A DNA stretch of 64,000 bases. Source: Nonomuraea montanisoli (lineage in GTDB: Bacteria; Actinomycetota; Actinomycetes; Streptosporangiales; Streptosporangiaceae). The stretch covers positions 1-64,000 of the forward strand of contig NZ_JABWGN010000021.1 of the NCBI RefSeq assembly GCF_013363975.1, read 5' to 3'. Positions within the stretch are counted from its first letter, which is position 1, and each line of letters starts with the position of its first letter. Positions 21,903 to 29,873 of this stretch are shown here, piece by piece. The notes under the pieces were generated by a model. It saw only the letters and a program-made list of their open reading frames with translations. It made no database searches and was not told the DNA's origin. The position numbers were made by a program, and so were the translations under genes.

Positions 21903-22660
21903 CGGACTCTCCTGTTGTAGGCGCGAAGGGCAAGGGGGACGAAGAGGACAAGGAACGCGGCGGTCCAGCCGAGCGTGATCCACACGTCCGAGCCGTGCGG
22001 GCCGCCGGTCAGGAGCCCGCGCAGGGCGCCGGCCAGGTGGGAGACGGGGTTGACGGACATCCACCAGGACAGCCAGCCGGGCATGTCGGTGGCGGGCACG
22101 AAGGCGCTGCTGCCGAACGTGAGGGGCAGCAGGACGGCCGTCGAGATGCCCTGCATCGACGTGACGGACCTGGCCACCAGCCCGATCCAGGCCGAGCCCC
22201 AGCTCAGCGCCATGGCCAGCAGCAGGACCAGGCCGAGCCCCGCCAGCGCGCCGAGCGGGTCCGTCGTGACGCGGAAGCCGACGGCGTACCCCACGATCAT
22301 GGACATCACGATCGTGATCAGCAGCGTGAGCAGGTCCGCCAGGACGCGTCCCGCGAGGGGCGCCGACCTGGCGATCGGCATGGTCCTGAACCTGTCGAAC
22401 ACGCCGTTGCCGATGTCGGCGGCCAGGTTCATGCCGGTGGTGATCGTCGACATCAGCGCCACCTGGACGAGCACGCCGGGCAGCATGTACGCCACCGCCC
22501 CCGCGCGGTCGCCCCCGGCCGCGCCGCCGAACAGGTACACGAAGATGACGATCATGAAGACGGGCTGGAACAGCATGCCCAGGAGCTGGCCGGGGCTGTT
22601 CCTGAGCGGGATCAGGCTGCGCCAGGCCAGCGTCAGCCCTTGGGAGATCGCGGTGGTCAT
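21899..22660 (-). CDS. ABC-2 type transporter permease (drug-efflux-like)
   Basis: Protein of 253 aa with six predicted membrane helices, the PVFMIVIFVYLFGGA first segment, the FDRFRTMPIARSAPLAGRV loop typical of DrrB-like permeases and a C-terminal helix ending in NRRVR. With the preceding ATPase it forms an efflux-type ABC transporter for hydrophobic compounds. The start ATG at 22660 overlaps the stop of the ATPase gene as ATGA; the longer open frame upstream is shadow. DrrA/DrrB pairs export anthracyclines and other drugs; the substrate here is unknown. Confidence 0.9.
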   Translation of the reverse strand: MTTAISQGLTLAWRSLIPLRNSPGQLLGMLFQPVFMIVIFVYLFGGAAGGDRAGAVAYMLPGVLVQVALMSTITTGMNLAADIGNGVFDRFRTMPIARSAPLAGRVLADLLTLLITIVMSMIVGYAVGFRVTTDPLGALAGLGLVLLLAMALSWGSAWIGLVARSVTSMQGISTAVLLPLTFGSSAFVPATDMPGWLSWWMSVNPVSHLAGALRGLLTGGPHGSDVWITLGWTAAFLVLFVPLALRAYNRRVR

Positions 22661-23568
22661 CGGTGCTCCCCGGTCAGGGTGAGGAAGACGTCGTCCAGTG
22701 AGGGCAGGCGCAGGGCGTGCTCGGCGAGCACGATGCCCGCGTCGTCGAGGGCCCGCAGCGCGGCGGGCGGCTCGGACAGGTCGTGCACCGGGACGCTCAC
22801 CACGCCGTCCACGGCCTTCGCGCCGAGGATCGTCCCGGCCTTCTCCAGGTCGGCGGCGCGCAGCGGCCTGACGTCGAGCCGGTGCCCGCCCGCCAGCGCC
22901 TTCAGCTCGCCGGGCGTCCCGGCGGCGGCGACCCGGCCCCGGTCGATGACCAGCAGGTCGTCGGCGAGCTGGTCGGCCTCCTCCAGGTACTGGGTGGTCA
23001 GCAGCACGGTCACGCCGTCGGCGGTCAGCTCCCTGACCGCGTCCCACAGCTCGCCGCGGGCGTGCGGGTCGAGCCCCGTGGTCGGCTCGTCGAGGAACAG
23101 GACGCGCGGGCGGCTCACCAGGCTGACCGCCAGGTCGAGGCGGCGGCGCATGCCGCCCGAATAGCCGCTCGCCGCGCGGCCGGCCGCCTCCTCCAGGCCG
23201 AAGCGGGCCAGCAGCTCCGCCGCCCTGGCCCGGGCCGCCGGCCTGGACAGGCCGAGCAGGCGGCCCATCAGCAGCAGGTTCTGGGTGCCGGTCAGCTTCT
23301 CGTCGACCGAGGCGTACTGGCCGGTCAGGCCGATCAGCTCGCGTACCTTCCCGGCCTGGCGGGTCACGTCGTACCCGCCGACCAGGGCGCGGCCCGCGTC
23401 CGGGGCGGCCAGGGTGGCGAGGATGCGGACCGCCGTGGTCTTGCCCGCGCCGTTCGGGCCCAGGACGCCGAGCACGGCTCCGGTCCCGGCCCTCAGGTCG
23501 ACGCCGTCGAGCGCGGGCTTGTCGCCGTATCTCTTGACGAGCCCTTCGGCTTCGATCGCGTAGGTCAT
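22657..23568 (-). CDS. ABC transporter ATPase, DrrA-like
   Basis: Protein of 303 aa starting MTYAIEAEGLVKRYG. Walker A GPNGAGKT is at 37-44, the signature YSGGMRRRLDLAVSLV near 135, Walker B VLFLDEPTTGLDP near 158, and a C-terminal ~80-residue domain ends in PSLDDVFLTLTGEHR, typical of the DrrA subclass. GGGGG lies just before the ATG at 23568; an earlier in-frame ATG at 23598 adds ten residues without a better ribosome site. First gene of the operon with the permease and the CocE-like hydrolase, divergent from the SDR gene. Confidence 0.93.
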   Translation of the reverse strand: MTYAIEAEGLVKRYGDKPALDGVDLRAGTGAVLGVLGPNGAGKTTAVRILATLAAPDAGRALVGGYDVTRQAGKVRELIGLTGQYASVDEKLTGTQNLLLMGRLLGLSRPAARARAAELLARFGLEEAAGRAASGYSGGMRRRLDLAVSLVSRPRVLFLDEPTTGLDPHARGELWDAVRELTADGVTVLLTTQYLEEADQLADDLLVIDRGRVAAAGTPGELKALAGGHRLDVRPLRAADLEKAGTILGAKAVDGVVSVPVHDLSEPPAALRALDDAGIVLAEHALRLPSLDDVFLTLTGEHR

Positions 23569-23719
23569 GTCCCCCACGGTGTCCGGGCCCGCTGGCATCC
23601 TCCTGGCATCGACCTGTCAGGGAGATGGTGCGTGCCGGTAGACGTGGGCCGTTCGCGGGCAGGGGGGCTGGAGAGCCGCCGGCCGGCGCATGTCGCGCCA
23701 CATCGACGAGGGGAGCGTC

Positions 23720-24520
23720 ATGACCGAGGGGTACGACCGGGTCGCGATCATCACGGGAGCCGACTCCGGCATCGGCAAGGCCACCGCGGTGACACTGGCC
23801 GAGCAGGGGTTCGACATCGGGATCACCTTCCACTCCGACAGCGACGGAGCCGAGGACACCGCCAAGCAGGTGCGCGACCTGGGCAAGGCCGCCACCGTGC
23901 GCCGGCACGACCTGACCGACCCCGTGGCCGCCGCGCAGATCGTGGACGACCTCGCCGAGGAGCTGGGCGGTCTCGGCGTGCTGGTCAACAACGCGGGCAC
24001 CGGCAGCTCCGAGCCGCTGCTCGACATGGACTACGAGCGCTGGCGGTCGGTCGTCGCGGTGGACCTCGACGGGCCGTTCCTGTGCGCGCAGCGGGCCGCC
24101 CGGCGGATGATCCAGACGGGCCGCGGCGGGCGCATCGTGAGCGTGACCAGCGTCCACGAGGAGTACCCCCGGGTGGGCGCGGGCCCGTACTGCGCGGCCA
24201 AGGGCGGCCTGCGGATGCTCAGCCGGGTCCTCGCGCTGGAGCTGTCGGAGTACGGGATCACCGTCAACACCGTGGCCCCGGGCGAGATCGCCACACCCAT
24301 GACCGGCCAGGACGACCTGCCGCCGCAGACCGGCACCAGACCCGGCTACCCGATCAACCGGCCGGGCGACGCGCACGAGGTGGCCGCCGTGGTGGCGTTC
24401 CTGGCGAGCCCGGCGGCGTCGTACGTGACCGGGTCGACGGTGTTCGTGGACGGCGGGCTCGGCCTGATGGGACCGCAGGCCGCCGGCGCGCTCGGATCGG
24501 GGGAGTGGCGCAAGGGCTGA
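23720..24520 (+). CDS. SDR family oxidoreductase
   Basis: Protein of 266 aa, classical short-chain dehydrogenase/reductase length. The cofactor motif TGADSGIG is at 12-19, LVNNAG near 88-93, catalytic Ser144, Tyr157 and Lys161 (YCAAK), and the C-terminal VTGSTVFVDGGLGLM block. The chemistry is NAD(P)H-dependent carbonyl/alcohol interconversion; the substrate is not evident. ATG 23720 has GGGGAG 5 nt upstream; ATG 23690 would add ten residues without a clear site. It is divergent from the ABC operon and convergent with the S9 peptidase gene, whose end is 6 bp away. Confidence 0.92.
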   Translation: MTEGYDRVAIITGADSGIGKATAVTLAEQGFDIGITFHSDSDGAEDTAKQVRDLGKAATVRRHDLTDPVAAAQIVDDLAEELGGLGVLVNNAGTGSSEPLLDMDYERWRSVVAVDLDGPFLCAQRAARRMIQTGRGGRIVSVTSVHEEYPRVGAGPYCAAKGGLRMLSRVLALELSEYGITVNTVAPGEIATPMTGQDDLPPQTGTRPGYPINRPGDAHEVAAVVAFLASPAASYVTGSTVFVDGGLGLMGPQAAGALGSGEWRKG

Positions 24521-24526
24521 CCCTGG

Positions 24527-26353
24527 TCAGCTGAAGATCTGCTGGTAGAAGGCCAGCTCGGCGGCGAGGGCGGTGGCCCGGGTCTCCGCGCGGCGGAAGC
24601 CGTGCGACTCGCCCTCGAACGCGAGATACGTGCACGGCACCCCGCGCTCCGCCAGGGCGTCGGCGAAGGCCGCCGACTGCTCGGGCGGCACGATCGGGTC
24701 GTCGAGCCCCTGCAGGAGCAGCATGGGGCAGGTCACCCCGCCGACCAGGGCGAGCGGCTCGCGCGCGGCGTACAGACCGGTGTCCTCCGGGCCGACCAGC
24801 CACTCCACGTAGCGCGACTCGAAGTCGTGGGTGTGGGTGACGAGCGGGGCCAGGGCGCTGACGCCGTAGTAGGAGACGCCGCCCGCGAACACGCCCGACC
24901 GGCAGCAGGCGGCCATCACGGTCCAGCCGCCCGCGCTGCCGCCGCGCACGGCGACCCGCGCGGGGTCGGCCAGGCCCTCGGTGGCCAGCCACTCGGCCGC
25001 CGCGACGACGTCCTCGACGTCGACGACGCCCCACCGGCCCCGCAGCAGCTCGCGGTAGGCCCGGCCGTAGCCGGTGGAGCCGCCGTAGTCCACGTCGAGC
25101 ACGCCGATGCCGCGCGAGGTGAGCAGGGCCTTCTCCAGGTCGAGCGCGGTGCCCGCGTGCGCGGTCGGCCCGCCGTGCACGAAGACGACGTACGGCGGGG
25201 GCGCGCCCGGCTCGCCGCCGGTCGGCGGGTAGAGGTGGGCGTGGACGCGGCGGCCCTCGCGGCCGGGCAGCTCCACCGCCCGGGGCGACGGCAGCCAGGC
25301 CGGGTCGGGCAGCCGCTCGGCGTCACGCGCCAGCGTCTCGGCGCGGCCCGTCGCGGTCTCGACCCGCAGGACGGCCCGCGGCGCCGTGGGACCGTACCCG
25401 ATCCCGACCACCGCGCCGCCGTCGGCGGCCAGTGCCGGGTCCCACCCCTCGCAGGGCGCTTCGAGGTCGCGCAGCGCCCCCGTCCGCGGGTCGAGCAGGC
25501 CGAGCCGCAGCTCGCCGCGGCCGTGCAGCACCGCGAGCCGCCCGTCGCCGAGCACGGTGTACGGCGCCCCGCCCAGCCGCCACAGCGGCCCCGCGAACTC
25601 CTCCTCGGCCGGGTGCAGGGCCCGGGAGGGCCCGCCGTGCACCGGCACCTCGTGCAGGTTCCACCAGCCGGAGCGGTCGGAGACCAGGTAGAGGTGACCG
25701 TCGTCCTTCCACTGGGGCGCCAGGACCGACTCGGACGGGCCGCCCGCGACGGTCCACGTGGCGCCGTCGGACAGTCGGGTGACGCGCAGCTCCGTGCCGT
25801 CCCAGGGCATGAGGGGATGGTCCCAGCAGACGAAGGCCAGGTGGCGCCCGTCGGGGGAGAGAGCGGGGAAGGCGTAGAAGTCGGCGCCGGTGACGTGCTC
25901 ACGGAGGTCGCCCGGGGCGTCGAGGGCGAGGGAGACGATGGAGCGGGTCACCTTGGCGTCGTGGTGGCGTTCGCGCACGCACCACACCCGGCCGTCGCGC
26001 ACGAGCGGGTCGGCGTAGCGGGAGCCGTCGCCCGCCGGGGTGAGCGGGACGGGGTTGTCGTGGCCGAGATAGAGCCGCTGGTCGGCGAGGTTGCAGAAGA
26101 CCACCTCGCCGGAGGGCGTCACCGCGTAGGGCCGCCCGCCGTACTCGTGGACCCGGGTGCGCGCGCACCACGGCGCGGCCAGCAGCTCGTCGTGGGTGCC
26201 GTCGGCGGCGCGGCGCACGATCGTCGTGCGCCCGCCCTCGTCGGGCCGGTCCTCGGTCCACCACACCTGCCCGTCACGGGCGACGGGCCAGGACGGACGG
26301 AGCCCGGACCGGGCGACGTCGGTCGTGGAGATGGGGGAGGGCCAGAAGGGCAT
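24527..26353 (-). CDS. S9 family prolyl-oligopeptidase-like peptidase
   Basis: Protein of 608 aa. Residues about 1-350 form a seven-bladed WD/PD40-like propeller (HLAFVCWDHPLMPWDG, APQWKDDGHLYLVSDRSG) and about 360-608 the alpha/beta-hydrolase domain. The catalytic Ser lies in GGSAGG near residue 470, Asp in LLQGLDDPIVP near 550 and His in ESHGF near 584. It is probably a cytoplasmic dipeptidyl or acylaminoacyl peptidase because there is no signal peptide. Its promoter must lie in the 118-bp gap after the glu operon terminator. Confidence 0.93.
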   Translation of the reverse strand: MPFWPSPISTTDVARSGLRPSWPVARDGQVWWTEDRPDEGGRTTIVRRAADGTHDELLAAPWCARTRVHEYGGRPYAVTPSGEVVFCNLADQRLYLGHDNPVPLTPAGDGSRYADPLVRDGRVWCVRERHHDAKVTRSIVSLALDAPGDLREHVTGADFYAFPALSPDGRHLAFVCWDHPLMPWDGTELRVTRLSDGATWTVAGGPSESVLAPQWKDDGHLYLVSDRSGWWNLHEVPVHGGPSRALHPAEEEFAGPLWRLGGAPYTVLGDGRLAVLHGRGELRLGLLDPRTGALRDLEAPCEGWDPALAADGGAVVGIGYGPTAPRAVLRVETATGRAETLARDAERLPDPAWLPSPRAVELPGREGRRVHAHLYPPTGGEPGAPPPYVVFVHGGPTAHAGTALDLEKALLTSRGIGVLDVDYGGSTGYGRAYRELLRGRWGVVDVEDVVAAAEWLATEGLADPARVAVRGGSAGGWTVMAACCRSGVFAGGVSYYGVSALAPLVTHTHDFESRYVEWLVGPEDTGLYAAREPLALVGGVTCPMLLLQGLDDPIVPPEQSAAFADALAERGVPCTYLAFEGESHGFRRAETRATALAAELAFYQQIFS

Positions 26354-26414
26354 AGGGGCATCCTGCCGGAAGATCGGCGACGGTGAAGGTCGGTCACCCG
26401 AGCAGGTGAACGGC

Positions 26415-26448
26415 GAGGGGCGGTCACCTCGGCAGGTGACCGCCCCTC
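26415..26448 (-). terminator. Hairpin after the glu operon
   Basis: Perfect 14-bp stem (26415-26428 with 26435-26448) and 6-base loop, 24 bp beyond the stop of gluD. No T-run follows on either strand, as is common for high-GC actinobacterial terminators. A related imperfect copy of the inner stem lies just to the left (about 26387-26410). Confidence 0.7.
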
Positions 26449-26471
26449 TCGAACCCGCGCCCCGGAGGGCG

Positions 26472-27377
26472 TCAGTCCACGATGGGCAGATCGCCGCCGC
26501 CGGTCGGCTGGCCGGCGCCCACCGCCGCCATGGCGCCGGGCGGCTCGACGGGACCGGCCGTCACCTTGCGGCTGCGCCGCGTGCGCCGCTCCAGCCAGGT
26601 CGCCAGGTAGCTCAGCGACATGTTGAGCGCCACGTAGATGATCCCGATGACGATGGCCGCCGGGATCAGCGAGCCGAAGAACACCGCGGGCAGGATCTTG
26701 AAGCCGGTGTTGAGCAGGTCGACGTACGCGATGATGTAGCCGAGCGCGGTGTCCTTGAGCAGCACCACGAGCTGGCTGACGATCGCCGGCATCATCACCG
26801 TGATGGCCTGCGGGAGCAGCACCATCCGCATCACCTGGTTCTTGCGCATGCCGATCGCGTAGCCGGCCTCCGACTGGCCCCGGGCGACCGACAGCACGCC
26901 GGCCCGCACGATCTCGGCCAGCACCGACCCGTTGTAGAGGGTCAGGCCGAGCACGACCGCGAAGAAGGCGTAGTCGCCGCCGCCCAACACGCTGGGCGCC
27001 AGGTAGAAGATGAAGAAGATCAGCAGCAGCAGCGGGATGGCGCGGAAGACCTCGACCACGAGGCCCGCCGGGACCCGGATCCAGGCGTGGTCCGACAGCC
27101 GCGCCAGGCCGAACACCGCCCCGAACAGCATCGCCAGCACCGCGGCGGCGGCCGCGGCCTTCAGCGTGCCGATCAGGCCCGGGATGATGTAGACCTGCCA
27201 GGTCTCGGCCTGGATGAACGGCTCCCAGATCTTGCCTTCCCACTGGCCCTTGGCGTCGAAGCCGCGGTAGACGCCGTACAGCACGGCGGCCACGAGGATG
27301 ACGCTGACGAGCGTGAGGAGGTGGTTGCGCACGCGGGCGCGCGGCCCGGGGGCGTCGAACAGGACGCTCGTGCTCAT
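26472..27377 (-). CDS. gluD: Glutamate/polar amino-acid ABC transporter permease
   Basis: Protein of 301 aa with an N-terminal membrane helix, five further helices and the His/Glu/Gln permease signature including EIVRAGVLSVARGQSEAGYAIGM (EAA loop). The C-terminal 40 residues are cytoplasmic and Pro/Gly-rich. It pairs with GluC to form the membrane channel of the importer. Its ATG at 27377 overlaps the gluC stop as ATGA. Last gene of the gluABCD order typical of corynebacteria and streptomycetes. Assignment to glutamate rests on this gene order and family; other acidic or polar amino acids are possible. Confidence 0.9.
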   Translation of the reverse strand: MSTSVLFDAPGPRARVRNHLLTLVSVILVAAVLYGVYRGFDAKGQWEGKIWEPFIQAETWQVYIIPGLIGTLKAAAAAAVLAMLFGAVFGLARLSDHAWIRVPAGLVVEVFRAIPLLLLIFFIFYLAPSVLGGGDYAFFAVVLGLTLYNGSVLAEIVRAGVLSVARGQSEAGYAIGMRKNQVMRMVLLPQAITVMMPAIVSQLVVLLKDTALGYIIAYVDLLNTGFKILPAVFFGSLIPAAIVIGIIYVALNMSLSYLATWLERRTRRSRKVTAGPVEPPGAMAAVGAGQPTGGGDLPIVD

Positions 27378-28042
27378 CGGACCACCGCCAGCTTCCGCGA
27401 CAGCCACCCGGTGAAGTAGCCGATCGGCAGGATCAGGACCATGAAGGCCGCGATGACACCGAGGAAGATCGGGATCGAGGCGCCGGTCGTGTCGAAGACG
27501 ATCTTCATCGTCGCCGCGGAGTCGGCGAGGAAGCCGCCGGCGGTCGCGACCGTCGAGTTCTTGATCATGGCGATGACCACGCTGCCCAGCGGGGCGATGA
27601 CCGCCCGGAACGCCTGCGGCAGGATGATCATGGTCAGGGTCTGGAAGAAGGTCAGCCCGATCGCCCGGGACGCCTCGGCCTGCCCCATGGGCACCGTGTT
27701 GATGCCGGCGCGCAGCGCCTCGCAGACGAAGGCCGCGGTGTAGGCCCCCAGGCCCAGACCCACGATCCAGAAGGAGTTCGTCTCCGGCTGGTCCGAGAAG
27801 ACCAGGCCGAGCTGGTCGCTCAGCCCCAGCGCGGAGAAGGCCAGCACCAGCGTCAGCGGGGTGTTGCGCACCACGTTGACGTACACCGTGCCGGCGGCGC
27901 GCAGCACCGGCGTCGGGGAGACGCGCATCGCCACCAGGATCGTGCCGAGGATGAAGGAGACGACCAGCGCCACAAGCGAGAGCTTGACGTTCTCCAGGAA
28001 GCCCCGAGCTAGCTCGGGGGCGTAGGTAATCAGTTCGTCCAT
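27374..28042 (-). CDS. gluC: Glutamate/polar amino-acid ABC transporter permease
   Basis: Protein of 222 aa, about five membrane helices, HisM-type permease. The EAA loop ALRAGINTVPMGQAEASRAIGL contacts the ATPase. The start ATG at 28042 has GGTGGAG 4-5 nt before it, better than the in-frame ATG 28057. It is separated from gluB by a 58-bp gap holding a strong hairpin and overlaps gluD by 4 bp. Confidence 0.92.
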   Translation of the reverse strand: MDELITYAPELARGFLENVKLSLVALVVSFILGTILVAMRVSPTPVLRAAGTVYVNVVRNTPLTLVLAFSALGLSDQLGLVFSDQPETNSFWIVGLGLGAYTAAFVCEALRAGINTVPMGQAEASRAIGLTFFQTLTMIILPQAFRAVIAPLGSVVIAMIKNSTVATAGGFLADSAATMKIVFDTTGASIPIFLGVIAAFMVLILPIGYFTGWLSRKLAVVR

Positions 28043-28062
28043 CGTGCTCCACCGCATAAGAC

Positions 28063-28090
28063 GGCGGCGGCCGGGTCGCCGGCCGCCGCC
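28063..28090 (-). terminator. Intercistronic hairpin between gluB and gluC
   Basis: Perfect 12-bp GC stem with a 4-base loop (28063-28074 / 28079-28090), 10 bp after the gluB stop and just before the gluC ribosome site. No T-run follows. It probably attenuates transcription or protects the 3' end of the gluAB part, giving more binding protein than permease. Confidence 0.7.
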
Positions 28091-28100
28091 TCGGACGTGA

Positions 28101-28964
28101 CTAGGCGCAACCCTCGGCCGGCGGCGCGGTCTCGGTCAGCTTCAGGCCCTGGATGCCCCCGAACCACTTCTCCTGGAGCTGCTTCATGGTGCCGTTGTCC
28201 CACAGCTTCTTCACCGCGGTGTTGACGGCCTCGCAGGTCTTGGTGTCGCCCTTCTTCAGGCCGATGCCGTACTTCTCGTCCGTGAAGCCCTGGCCCAGCA
28301 CCTTGAAGTTGCCGCCCGCCTGCTTGGCGAAGCCCGCCAGGATCAGGTCGTCGGTGGTGACCGCGTCGAGGTTGCTGCCGTTCAGCTTCTGCACGCACTC
28401 GGAGTAGCTGGCGGCGTCGACCGTCGTCGCGTCGAGGTCGAGCTGGCCGTCCGGCGGCGGGTCGGTGATCCGCTTGTAGGAGTTGGAGCCCGCGGCCTTG
28501 CAGATCTTCTTGCCCTTGAGGTCCTGCGGCGTGTTGATCGAGGAGTCGTCCTTGCGCACCATCACGTCCTGGTGGGCGATGACGTACGGACCGCCGAAGG
28601 TGACCTTCTGCTTGCGGGCCTCCGTGATGGAGTAGGTGGCGAAGATCAGATCAACCGTGCCGTTGGCCAGGAACGGCTCGCGGTTGTCGGACTTCGACTC
28701 CTTCCATTCGATGGAGACGTCCTTGCCGCCGGCCAGTTCCTTCACCACGGCCTTGGCCACGTCGACGTCGAAGCCCTCGGGCTCGGCGCCCTTCTTCAGG
28801 CCCAGGCTCGGCTGGTCCCATTTGGTGCCGACGACCACTTTTCCGCCACCCTGGATCTTCTCCACCGCGCTGGCGTAGGTCTTGTCGTCACCGCCCCCGC
28901 ACGCGGCCACACCGCCCAGGAGGGCCGCAATAGAGAGCACTGCTCCGGTTCGACGCATGTGCAT
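28101..28964 (-). CDS. gluB: Glutamate/polar amino-acid ABC transporter substrate-binding lipoprotein
   Basis: Protein of 287 aa. A signal peptide with a lipobox (GGVAAC, Cys22) is followed by a type-II periplasmic-binding-protein fold: VVVGTKWDQPSLGLKK, GFDVDVAKAVVKEL, NGTVDLIFATYSIT and ITEARKQKVTFGGPYV. It is anchored outside the membrane and delivers the amino acid to GluCD. ATG 28964 (MHMRRTG) is chosen because GAGGTGG ends 5 nt before it. Cys residues near ICKAAG and YSECV may form a disulphide. Confidence 0.93.
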   Translation of the reverse strand: MHMRRTGAVLSIAALLGGVAACGGGDDKTYASAVEKIQGGGKVVVGTKWDQPSLGLKKGAEPEGFDVDVAKAVVKELAGGKDVSIEWKESKSDNREPFLANGTVDLIFATYSITEARKQKVTFGGPYVIAHQDVMVRKDDSSINTPQDLKGKKICKAAGSNSYKRITDPPPDGQLDLDATTVDAASYSECVQKLNGSNLDAVTTDDLILAGFAKQAGGNFKVLGQGFTDEKYGIGLKKGDTKTCEAVNTAVKKLWDNGTMKQLQEKWFGGIQGLKLTETAPPAEGCA

Positions 28965-28981
28965 GTGTACCACCTCAATAG

Positions 28982-29737
28982 TCAGTGCGTGAGAATCTTC
29001 GACAGGAAGTCACGCGCCCGGTCGGTCTGCGCGTTGGTGAAGAACTCGTCCGGGGTGTTCTCCTCCACGATCTGCCCGTCGGCCATGAACACCACCCGGT
29101 TGGCGGCCTTGCGGGCGAACCCCATCTCATGCGTGACGACCACCATCGTCATCCCGTCACGTGCCAGCCCGACCATGACGTCGAGCACCTCCTGGACCAT
29201 TTCGGGGTCCAGAGCGGAGGTCGGCTCGTCGAACAGGATCATCTTCGGGTCCATGGCGAGCGCCCTGGCGATCGCCACCCGTTGCTGTTGCCCGCCGGAC
29301 AACTGCGCGGGGTACTTGTCCGCCTGGGCCGCGATCCCGACGCGCTCCAGCAACTCCATCGCGCGCCTGTCCGCCGCGTCCTTGGCCACCTTGCGGACCT
29401 TGACCGGGCCCAGGGTGACGTTCTCGCGGATCGTCTTGTGCGCGAAGAGGTTGAACGACTGGAACACCATGCCGACCTCGGAGCGCAGGCGCGCCAGCGC
29501 CTTGCCCTCGGCCGGCAGGGGCTGCCCGTCGAAGATGATCTGCCCGCTGTCTATCGTCTCCAGCCGGTTCATCGCCCGGCAGAGCGTCGACTTGCCGCTA
29601 CCCGAAGGGCCGATCACGACGAGGACCTCGCCACGGGAGACGGTCAGGTTGATGTCCCTCAGGACATGCAACGCCCCGAAGTGCTTGTCGACGTGCTCCA
29701 GCTTGACCAGTGGAGTCACGTCCCCGTTCTCCGTCAT
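28982..29737 (-). CDS. gluA: Amino-acid ABC transporter ATPase
   Basis: Protein of 251 aa. Walker A GPSGSGKS is at 43-50, the Q-loop in VFQSFNLFAHKT, signature LSGGQQQR, Walker B ILFDEPTSALDP, and H-loop VVTHEMGFA. It energises the importer. It is the first gene of the operon. The ATG has no Shine-Dalgarno, and a TAGGTT hexamer ends 7 nt before it (29745-29750, reverse strand), suggesting a leaderless message. It lies back to back with miaB with 136 bp between. Confidence 0.95.
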   Translation of the reverse strand: MTENGDVTPLVKLEHVDKHFGALHVLRDINLTVSRGEVLVVIGPSGSGKSTLCRAMNRLETIDSGQIIFDGQPLPAEGKALARLRSEVGMVFQSFNLFAHKTIRENVTLGPVKVRKVAKDAADRRAMELLERVGIAAQADKYPAQLSGGQQQRVAIARALAMDPKMILFDEPTSALDPEMVQEVLDVMVGLARDGMTMVVVTHEMGFARKAANRVVFMADGQIVEENTPDEFFTNAQTDRARDFLSKILTH

Positions 29738-29744
29738 GGGTCAA

Positions 29745-29750
29745 AACCTA
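29745..29750 (-). promoter_or_regulatory. -10 element of the glu operon
   Basis: TAGGTT on the reverse strand, 7 nt before the gluA ATG and with no ribosome site between. No strong -35 was found. Confidence 0.5.
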
Positions 29751-29873
29751 GGGTGCGTTAGGACGCTGCGCACTAACCAGGTGGTACCGATCCGATCACA
29801 TCATGCCGTCGAGCTGGACTTTTGGGCCCGAGCGGTATCTCTTCCCCGTGCAAGGACTACCCTAGAACGCGCC

